A DNA stretch of 5,984 nt from contig JAJYOO010000171.1 of assembly GCA_021796155.1 (NCBI GenBank), positions 1 through 5,984 on the forward strand. Direction: 5' to 3'. Source of the DNA: Chloroflexota bacterium (GTDB lineage: Bacteria; Chloroflexota; Anaerolineae; Anaerolineales; Villigracilaceae). Shown here in pieces: positions 1 to 4,376 of the stretch (the stretch's first letter is position 1; each line of letters opens with the position of its first letter). A model generated the notes under the pieces. It searched no databases, was not told the DNA's origin, and saw nothing but the letters and a program-made list of their open reading frames with translations. The translations under genes were made by a program, and so were the position numbers.

Positions 1-101
1 AGCCTGCGGCTGCGGAATCAACGGCAGAGGAAACAAAAGCAGAATCAAAGAAGCCCGCCGAGAAGAAACCGACGGACAAAAAGTCGGCAGCCAAAAAGTA
101 A
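1..101 (+). CDS. C-terminal tail of an unidentified protein (5' end outside window)
   Basis: An open frame enters from the left edge (first whole codon at 3) and stops at TAA 99-101. The 32 visible residues are almost all Lys, Ala, Glu, Pro, Ser and Thr and end in SAAKK, so this is a disordered, basic, low-complexity tail. Such tails occur on ribosomal proteins, trigger factor, topoisomerase I and nucleoid proteins in several bacterial phyla, and no fold can be read from it, so I do not name the gene. Support for it being real coding sequence: the stop is followed 14 bp later by a strong intrinsic terminator on the same strand, and the composition is typical of a protein end rather than of random sequence. 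Confidence 0.65.
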   Translation, partial: PAAAESTAEETKAESKKPAEKKPTDKKSAAKK

Positions 102-115
102 TTCCGTGTATCTGG

Positions 116-145
116 AAAGCGGGAGCGATTTTGCTCCCGCTTTTT
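116..145 (+). terminator. Intrinsic terminator of the upstream gene
   Basis: A perfect 11-bp stem (116-126 pairing with 133-143, GC-rich core GCGGGAGC) closes a 6-nt loop and runs into five T residues (141-145). It lies 14 bp after the stop codon of the partial gene on the left and separates that gene from argS. The T tract is only on the + strand side, so it should work in that direction only. Confidence 0.92.
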
Positions 146-153
146 GTTGCCTG

Positions 154-222
154 CCCCAACCCCACCCGTCACTGTGTGACGCCCTCCCCAAATTCTGTGA
201 ATTTGGGGAGGGCCGGGGATGG
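154..222. repeat. Branched palindromic intergenic element (REP-like)
   Basis: Three nested or adjacent inverted repeats can be read directly. Hairpin 1 is GTCAC-TGT-GTGAC (168-180). Hairpin 2 abuts it and has a perfect 15-bp stem (181-195 with 199-213), also with a TGT loop. Around both, CCAACCCC (156-163) pairs with GGGGATGG (215-222) with one mismatch, giving a three-way-junction shape. No T tract follows, so it is not a second terminator. It lies between the upstream terminator and the argS extended -10. The form is like REP/MITE-type intergenic palindromes, but copy number elsewhere in the genome cannot be seen here. Confidence 0.7.
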
Positions 223-228
223 ACCGTT

Positions 229-237
229 TGATATAAT
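229..237 (+). promoter_or_regulatory. Extended -10 promoter of argS
   Basis: TGATATAAT combines the TG-N extension with a perfect TATAAT hexamer (232-237). At the usual -35 position (209-214) the sequence is AGGGCC, part of the palindromic element, so there is no recognisable -35; an extended -10 is the class of promoter that tolerates this. Transcription starting 7-9 nt beyond the hexamer would begin at about 244-246, at or next to the argS ATG (246). There is no Shine-Dalgarno sequence in this short stretch. Confidence 0.72.
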
Positions 238-245
238 CCATCATC

Positions 246-2054
246 ATGTTTGAAAAAGAACAACAAGTCATCGAAGCAAAGATACGCGAGTTTTGTTCGC
301 AAAATAATATTCCACTCACTGAGGTGAAATGGACTTCGATTCCATTCAGCGGTGAATGGGGGATGTCCACATCTTTTTTCGCAACGGCTGCCAGTGAGGC
401 GCGCAGCGGAAAAAAGATTCAGGTGCCGCAACGCGCTCAGGAAATCGCTGAGCAGGCCAAAGTCCAGATTGGACGCGTGGATGGCATCAGTCACATCGAG
501 GCGGTCAAAGGTTATCTTAATCTGTATTTTTCGACGTCGGAATATGCGCGTCGCGTTGTGGACGAAGTGCTCACCTCTGGCGCGGACTTTGGGCGGGGCG
601 CGGCAAAAAATGAGCGGGTCATGGTCGAGTATGCCCAGCCCAACACGCATCATTCATTTCATATTGGTCATCATCGAAATACAATCCTAGGTGAATCACT
701 GGCTCGGCTTGTTGAGTTCGCTGGCTTTGATACGATCCGCGCCTCGTATCCCGGCGACATCGGGCTTGGCGTTATTACAATCTTATGGGCTTACGATAAA
801 TTTTATAAAGGCAAGGAGCCACAGGGCATTCACGAGCGCGGACAATGGCTGTTAAAAATTTACGTTGAAGCAACGGCCATGCTCGAGCCAAAAGAAAATG
901 AGACGCTCGAAGAAAAAGAAAAGCGTGAAGCTTATGATGCCGAGCGCCGCGAGATGTATCGCAAATGGGACTCGGGGGATAAGTATGTGCGCGATCTATG
1001 GCTGAAGACGCGTGAGTGGAGCTTGGAAGAACTGCACGACATCCTTCGCATTCTTGATGTAAAGATAGATGTATGGTTCTTTGAATCAAAAGTTGATGAG
1101 CCGGCCAAGGAAATTGTCGAAGAATTGATTCAAAAAGGCATCGCCGATGATGAACGCCCGCAAGGCGGTGCGGTCATTGTCAAGATTGATGAAAAGCTGG
1201 GACTGACCAAAGAAAAATATCGGACGAATATTATCCTGCGTTCCGATGGTACGACACTTTATTTGACAAAAGATTTGGCGCTGGCCAAAGTCAAGTTCGA
1301 GCAATATCACGTTGACCGTTCGATTTATGTTGTGGATGTTCGGCAGTCCATGCACTTGCAGCAGGCATTCGCAATTTTGAAGTTGTGGGGATTCAAACAA
1401 GCAGAAAAATGCTATCACCTCGGTTATGGCTTCGTGAGCTTACCTGAAGGCGCAATGTCTGCGCGGCGCGGACGCGTGGTACTGTTCAAAGATGTGATGG
1501 ATGAAGCCATCCGTCGCGTGCTAGCCGTCGAGTCTGAAAAGTCGCCGGACATGAGCGAAGCCGAGCGCAGAAAAGTCGCGGAACAGATCGGGTTGGGCGC
1601 GATGGCCTATTCCACGTTATCGGTGGATAACAGCCGCGACATGATCTTTGAAATGGATAACGCGTTATCGTTCGATGGGCGTACAGGTCCATATATCCAA
1701 AACGCGCACGTGCGCGCTAACTCGATTTTGAAGAAGGCAAACACTCAACCTTCCAACTTGCAACCTTCAAACTTTAATTATGAACTTACTTCGCACGAGA
1801 TTGAAGTTATTGAGAAGATGTCGCAGTTCCCAGATGTCGTTCAACAGGCGGCGAACGAGTATCGTCCAATGGTGATGGCAAACTACGCGTACGATCTGGC
1901 GAACGCATTCCATTCGTTCTATCATGCGGTGCCGGTCCTGCAATCGGAGAACGAAGAAATTCGTATGGCGCGATTGCGATTGGTGGCCGCGGCAAAACAG
2001 GTCATCGCCAACGCATTGAAATTATTGGATATTCAAGCGCCAGAGGTCATGTAA
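246..2054 (+). CDS. argS: Arginyl-tRNA synthetase (class I)
   Basis: This cytoplasmic enzyme charges tRNA-Arg with arginine using ATP. The 602 residues cover the whole family layout. Residues 1-100 are the N-terminal tRNA-binding add-on domain. The Rossmann catalytic domain opens with VEYAQPNTHHSFHIGH, with the HIGH signature at 139-142, and the KMSK-type loop is AMSARRG at 403-409. GPYIQNAHVR (481-490) begins the DALR anticodon-binding domain, which runs to the typical end LLDIQAPEVM. A charged stretch at about 215-245 (EKEKRE) is likely a surface helix. The start is forced: an in-frame TAA lies at 234-236, inside the -10 box, and ATG 246 is the first start codon after it. An in-frame duplicated pentapeptide, QPSNL-QPSNF (501-510), sits between the PYIQNAH helix and the rest of the DALR domain. 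The gene is monocistronic, with its own promoter and terminator. Confidence 0.97.
   Translation: MFEKEQQVIEAKIREFCSQNNIPLTEVKWTSIPFSGEWGMSTSFFATAASEARSGKKIQVPQRAQEIAEQAKVQIGRVDGISHIEAVKGYLNLYFSTSEYARRVVDEVLTSGADFGRGAAKNERVMVEYAQPNTHHSFHIGHHRNTILGESLARLVEFAGFDTIRASYPGDIGLGVITILWAYDKFYKGKEPQGIHERGQWLLKIYVEATAMLEPKENETLEEKEKREAYDAERREMYRKWDSGDKYVRDLWLKTREWSLEELHDILRILDVKIDVWFFESKVDEPAKEIVEELIQKGIADDERPQGGAVIVKIDEKLGLTKEKYRTNIILRSDGTTLYLTKDLALAKVKFEQYHVDRSIYVVDVRQSMHLQQAFAILKLWGFKQAEKCYHLGYGFVSLPEGAMSARRGRVVLFKDVMDEAIRRVLAVESEKSPDMSEAERRKVAEQIGLGAMAYSTLSVDNSRDMIFEMDNALSFDGRTGPYIQNAHVRANSILKKANTQPSNLQPSNFNYELTSHEIEVIEKMSQFPDVVQQAANEYRPMVMANYAYDLANAFHSFYHAVPVLQSENEEIRMARLRLVAAAKQVIANALKLLDIQAPEVM
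1746..1775 (+). repeat. Two tandem 15-bp repeats inside argS
   Basis: CAACCTTCCAACTTG (1746-1760) is followed at once by CAACCTTCAAACTTT (1761-1775), identical at 13 of 15 positions. The unit is a whole number of codons and in frame, giving QPSNL then QPSNF. It looks like a small tandem duplication tolerated in a loop. Confidence 0.85.
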
Positions 2055-2059
2055 GGAAT

Positions 2060-2093
2060 AGGCTAAACGTTATCTTTACGTTTAGCCTTTTTT
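2060..2093 (+). terminator. Intrinsic terminator of argS
   Basis: An 11-bp perfect stem (AGGCTAAACGT at 2060-2070 with its complement at 2078-2088) closes a 7-nt loop and ends in six T residues (2088-2093). It starts 5 bp after the argS stop codon. Confidence 0.93.
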
Positions 2094-2102
2094 ATTTACA
2101 AT

Positions 2103-2208
2103 CATGTCACCTGAGTGAAACGAGGGGTCTCAAAACCAAAAGCGAGACTCTTCGGACATTCACCTGCACTTGCATCAGGTGCAAGTGTCGTGTCCTCAGA
2201 GTGACATG
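2103..2208. repeat. 106-bp branched palindrome with terminal inverted repeats
   Basis: The ends are inverted copies: CATGTCAC-CTGAG (2103-2115) pairs with CTCAG-A-GTGACATG (2195-2208), interrupted by one bulged A (2200). After bulged T2116, pairing goes on as GAAACGA (2117-2123) with TCGTGTC (2188-2194), one mismatch. Inside are hairpin A (2125-2131 with 2144-2150, six Watson-Crick pairs and one G-T) and hairpin B (CACTTGCA 2167-2174 with TGCAAGTG 2180-2187), giving a three-way junction. The left end resembles, from memory, the GTCATTCTGAGCGAAGCGAA type of intergenic repeat found in many bacterial genomes. It lies between the argS terminator and the Shine-Dalgarno of the next gene, so it may be a miniature mobile or REP-like element or a structured leader. 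No long ORF lies in it. Confidence 0.72.
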
Positions 2209-2210
2209 CA

Positions 2211-2220
2211 AGGATAGGAG
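2211..2220 (+). promoter_or_regulatory. Ribosome binding site of the cDPG-synthetase-like gene
   Basis: AGGATAGGAG ends 8 nt before ATG 2229 and contains a good Shine-Dalgarno core (AGGAG). It fixes the start at 2229 rather than the in-frame ATG at codon 8. I could not find a convincing -35/-10 pair between the argS terminator and this site. Confidence 0.85.
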
Positions 2221-2228
2221 AAAATTCT

Positions 2229-3551
2229 ATGCCAATCAAAACCATCATCATGGGCGCGGCAGGACGCGACTTTCACAACTTCAACACGTTCTTCCGCGGC
2301 AACAAGGATTACGAAGTTGTAGCTTTTACCGCGACGCAAATCCCAGACATTGAAGGACGCGTCTATCCAAAGGAACTGGCGGGCAACCTTTACCCGAAGG
2401 GAATCCAGATCCACGCCGAAGAAGAACTGCCTGAACTTATCAAGAAGCACAGCGTGGAACAGGTCATCTTCGCCTATTCGGATGTGCCTTATGAGTATGT
2501 GATGCACAAAGCCGCGCTGGTCAATTCATTAGGTGCGGACTTTCGTTTGATGGGGCCAAAATACACGCAGGTCAAGTCCACCAAGCCAGTCGTGTCGGTG
2601 TGTGCTGTTCGGACGGGATCCGGCAAAAGTCAGACGACCCGACGCGTGTCTCTCATCCTGCGTGAGATGGGATATAAAGTCGCAGCGATTCGCCATCCGA
2701 TGCCGTACGGCAACCTCGTCGCGCAGGAAGTTGAACGATTTGCAAACTATGATGATCTTGATGAATACGACACGACCATCGAAGAGCGTGAGGAATACGA
2801 GCCGCACATTGACAACGGCGTGATCGTTTATGCCGGTGTGGATTACGAAAAGATTTTGCGCGCCGCTGAAAAAGAAGTGGACATTATTTTATGGGATGGC
2901 GGCAATAACGATTTTCCATTCTATGTTTCCGATTATCAAATTGTTGTGGCTGACCCGCATCGCCCCGGACACGAATCGAAATATTATCCGGGCGAGACCA
3001 ACGTTCGCATGGCAGATGTGTTCGTCATCAACAAGGTGGACACCGCCGACCCCGATAACGTGATTGCAGTGCGCGAGAATTTGCATCGCCTCAATCCAAA
3101 TGCTGTTGTCATCGAGGGCGCTTCCCCACTGTTCGTTGACAATCCCGAATCAATTCGCGGCAAGCGCGTGCTCGTTGTCGAAGACGGACCGACGTTGACT
3201 CATGGCGAGATGGCTTATGGCGCCGGTTATGTTGCGGCACGCAGATTCGGTGCGAAAGAGATCGTTGACCCGCGACCGTTCGCAGTCAAGTCCATTGCGG
3301 CGACGTATCAGAAATATCCAAAGACGGGACCGATCCTGCCAGCGATGGGATACGGCGCGGAGCAGATGAAAGACCTCGAAGCCACGATTGACAAGGCAGA
3401 CGTGGATATGGTCGTCGTCGGCACACCGATTGACCTGACGCGCGTTATCAAGTTGAAGAAGCCGTATCAGCGCGTGAGATATGAGTTGCAAGAGATCGGT
3501 CAGCCAACGTTGCAGGACTTGTTGATGAAGAAGTTTGGGAAGAAGAAGTAA
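2229..3551 (+). CDS. Cyclic 2,3-diphosphoglycerate synthetase family P-loop protein
   Basis: The 440 residues fit the cDPG synthetase family, recognised from memory of its conserved segments. Residues 5-110 form a Rossmann-like N-terminal domain opening with IIMGAAGRDFHNFN, then FTATQIP, YPKELAG and FAYSDVPYEYVMHKA. A P-loop follows (AVRTGSGKSQTTR, 126-138; Lys133), with IRHPMPYG (154-161), an acidic stretch (174-191), a Walker-B-like LWDGGNNDFPF (221-231), DPHRPGH (242-248), ETNVRMADVFVINKVD (256-271, with an NKxD nucleotide-base motif) and VVGTPIDL (396-403). In Methanothermus fervidus the founding member (cpgS) closes 2,3-bisphosphoglycerate into its cyclic form with ATP, a thermoprotective solute. 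Bacterial homologues are widespread and, to my knowledge, untested, so family membership is firm but substrate is not. No signal peptide or membrane segment is seen. It is flanked by terminators, so it is a single-gene unit. Confidence 0.9.
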   Translation: MPIKTIIMGAAGRDFHNFNTFFRGNKDYEVVAFTATQIPDIEGRVYPKELAGNLYPKGIQIHAEEELPELIKKHSVEQVIFAYSDVPYEYVMHKAALVNSLGADFRLMGPKYTQVKSTKPVVSVCAVRTGSGKSQTTRRVSLILREMGYKVAAIRHPMPYGNLVAQEVERFANYDDLDEYDTTIEEREEYEPHIDNGVIVYAGVDYEKILRAAEKEVDIILWDGGNNDFPFYVSDYQIVVADPHRPGHESKYYPGETNVRMADVFVINKVDTADPDNVIAVRENLHRLNPNAVVIEGASPLFVDNPESIRGKRVLVVEDGPTLTHGEMAYGAGYVAARRFGAKEIVDPRPFAVKSIAATYQKYPKTGPILPAMGYGAEQMKDLEATIDKADVDMVVVGTPIDLTRVIKLKKPYQRVRYELQEIGQPTLQDLLMKKFGKKK

Positions 3552-3573
3552 GAGAATAGAGAGTAGTTAGTCG

Positions 3574-3605
3574 AGAGTCGGGTGATAAAATTCACCCGAC
3601 TCTTT
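3574..3605 (+). terminator. Probable intrinsic terminator after the cDPG-synthetase-like gene
   Basis: A perfect 12-bp stem (AGAGTCGGGTGA at 3574-3585 with 3592-3603) closes a 6-nt AT loop. The following tract TCTTTGTT is broken by C and G, so the T run is weaker than at the other two terminators. It starts 22 bp after the stop codon. Confidence 0.78.
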
Positions 3606-3632
3606 GTTATAAGTCTTCAACCTGAAGGCCAC

Positions 3633-3797
3633 ATGAACAAAATTGCACTTATCTATGGTAATGGAAAGTATCCTGAGGCGCCATTAAAGAACCCTGTTCA
3701 TGACGCAAAGGCCATTAATGAGAAACTTACAAGGCTTGGCGGCTTGAGCTTAAACTTAATATGCACTGACGGAGTAAAATCATTACATGCCATTTGA
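3633..3797 (+). pseudogene. Remnant of a caspase-like (peptidase C14) gene, N-terminal piece only
   Basis: The 54-codon frame from ATG 3633 reads MNKIALIYGNGKYPEAPLKN, then PVHDAKAINEKLTRLGG. This matches the opening of bacterial caspase/metacaspase domains (typically RVALVIGN..Y....LKNP.NDA..M...L..LGF). In the family this is the first strand and helix of the p20 unit. The catalytic His (usually in a GHG motif) and Cys come much later and are absent, so it cannot be a working protease. The frame stops at TGA 3795-3797, within the start of the DUF1992 gene. By hand count 3633-3786 is about 40% GC against about half in the gene that follows, which fits imported, decaying DNA. A tiny expressed peptide cannot be excluded; the only nearby Shine-Dalgarno-like bases are GAAGG at 3624-3628. 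Confidence 0.62.
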
Positions 3798-4116
3798 AAA
3801 AGCCACCGAGAAAATTATCCGCGAAGCGATGGAACGCGGCGAATTCGATAACCTTCCGGGCAAAGGCAAGCCAATTGATCTGACCGCGTATTTCGATACG
3901 CCCGAGGAAGTCCGGCTCGCGTATTCGATTTTGAAGAACGCCGGCATGGTTCCGCGCGAAGTGGAGTTGCTCAAAGAGATTGCCGAGCTAAAACAAATGG
4001 AATCCACTTTGGTCGAGGAAAAGAAGCTGCTCGACATCCACAAAGAGATCGAGAAAAAGCAGGTCGAGTTCAATCTGATGATGGAACGTAATCACCGGTC
4101 GGCAAAAAATCGTTAA
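3787..4116 (+). CDS. DUF1992 family protein (DnaJ-homologue subfamily C member 28-type domain)
   Basis: The 109-residue protein has the DUF1992 signature in order: KIIREAMERGEFDNLPGKGK (9-28), a DL segment (31-32), PEEVRLAYSILKNAG (39-53) and VPREVELLKEIAEL (55-68). It then continues as a charged, probably coiled-coil helix to about residue 100 and a basic end (NHRSAKNR). Length and layout are normal for the bacterial family, whose biochemical role is not established; the same domain occurs in eukaryotic DNAJC28. It looks soluble. ATG 3787 is the only start after an in-frame TAA at 3775. GGAG at 3771-3774 is the only Shine-Dalgarno-like site, 12 nt away, which is long. The first 11 bp overlap the end of the caspase-like remnant, so its former upstream region has probably been replaced or shortened. 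Confidence 0.93.
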   Translation: MPFEKATEKIIREAMERGEFDNLPGKGKPIDLTAYFDTPEEVRLAYSILKNAGMVPREVELLKEIAELKQMESTLVEEKKLLDIHKEIEKKQVEFNLMMERNHRSAKNR

Positions 4117-4137
4117 CAAAAATTTTACGCATACACT

Positions 4138-4166
4138 TTGACAAATCCATCCCTGCCTGCTATACT
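4138..4166 (+). promoter_or_regulatory. Sigma-70-type promoter of rnj
   Basis: TTGACA (4138-4143, perfect -35) and TATACT (4161-4166, five of six matches to -10) are separated by exactly 17 bp. The promoter begins 21 bp after the DUF1992 stop. Transcription should start at about 4171-4175, giving a leader of just over 200 nt before the rnj ATG at 4377. It is the best promoter in the window. Confidence 0.86.
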
Positions 4167-4170
4167 GACT

Positions 4171-4336
4171 GTCATTGGATATGACTTTCATGGCGCTTCA
4201 GCGCCATTTTGCAAGGCACTTGGACTTGCGCCAAGTACAAGTAATTGCAGGTGTGGCACGAACCGCCCCGCGGGAGTCTTGAGTTCCCTCGGGCATTTTT
4301 GTACATATTGAAAGTGACCTTAACCGCCATTGGCGG
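4171..4336 (+). promoter_or_regulatory. Structured 5' leader of rnj with early-terminator-like hairpin
   Basis: Five hairpins can be read in the leader. H1 is GTCAT-TGGAT-ATGAC (4171-4185). H2 is ATGGCGC-TTCA-GCGCCAT (4190-4207) followed by TTT. H3 spans 4210-4249: TGCAA pairs with TTGCA, then a small internal loop, then ACTTGGACTT with AAGTACAAGT (one mismatch). H4 is a GC-rich hairpin (4265-4294, imperfect) followed by ATTTTTG, like an intrinsic terminator. H5 is CCGCC-ATT-GGCGG (4324-4336). I do not recognise a known riboswitch class. RNase J could act on its own leader, as RNase E does in enterobacteria, but that is inference. The alternative is a separate short RNA of about 125 nt ending at H4. 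Confidence 0.55.
4265..4300 (+). terminator. Terminator-like hairpin inside the rnj leader
   Basis: GCCC (4265-4268) pairs with GGGC (4291-4294). After one unpaired C, G4270-C4290, a C/T mismatch and GGGAG (4272-4276) with TTCCC (4284-4288) follow; the loop is TCTTGAG. T5 (4296-4300) follows after one A. It lies about 125 nt after the predicted transcription start and 77 nt before the rnj ATG, so any stop here would give a short RNA instead of rnj mRNA. Confidence 0.58.
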
Positions 4337-4359
4337 ATAAAAAATTTATTTAACCAAGT

Positions 4360-4364
4360 GAGGT
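4360..4364 (+). promoter_or_regulatory. Ribosome binding site of rnj
   Basis: GAGGT lies 12 nt before ATG 4377, longer than usual but the only Shine-Dalgarno-like site near it. AGGT (4361-4364) is complementary to ACCT (4372-4375) just before the ATG, so a weak 4-bp hairpin could cover the site. Confidence 0.6.
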
Positions 4365-4376
4365 AAAACAAACCTA

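Noticed and set aside
45..653. 202-codon open frame on the minus strand over the argS start
   Set aside because: It runs antisense through the terminator, the palindrome and the well-supported argS coding region, and its translation matches no family I recognise. The same holds for the other antisense frames over argS, the cDPG-synthetase-like gene and rnj.
352..690. Alternative-frame + strand ORF of 112 codons inside argS
   Set aside because: It is a shadow frame: the argS frame carries conserved motifs across the same bases, while this one is rich in Arg, Ser and Cys with no domain.
3608..3613. TATAAG as a -10 box for the caspase-like remnant
   Set aside because: Five of six bases match, but there is no -35 at a suitable distance and it sits in the tail of a terminator.
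3582..3632. Earlier ATG (3582) in frame with the caspase-like remnant
   Set aside because: The 17 extra codons lie in the terminator hairpin of the previous gene and do not look like the family; the conserved opening starts right after Met at 3633.
3736..3762. TTGGCG plus TAATAT as a promoter for the DUF1992 gene
   Set aside because: Spacing is only 15 bp and both boxes are weak matches. DUF1992 needs some promoter after the terminator at 3574-3605, but this one is not supported well enough to list.
4301..4350. Second rnj promoter after the terminator-like hairpin (TTGAAA at 4308-4313)
   Set aside because: No -10-like hexamer occurs at 15-19 bp; the nearest candidate (GATAAA) is 22 bp away.
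4171..4376. Known riboswitch or housekeeping RNA (SRP RNA, 6S, tmRNA, SAM, c-di-GMP, cobalamin) in the rnj leader
   Set aside because: None of the conserved cores I know for these classes can be found there.
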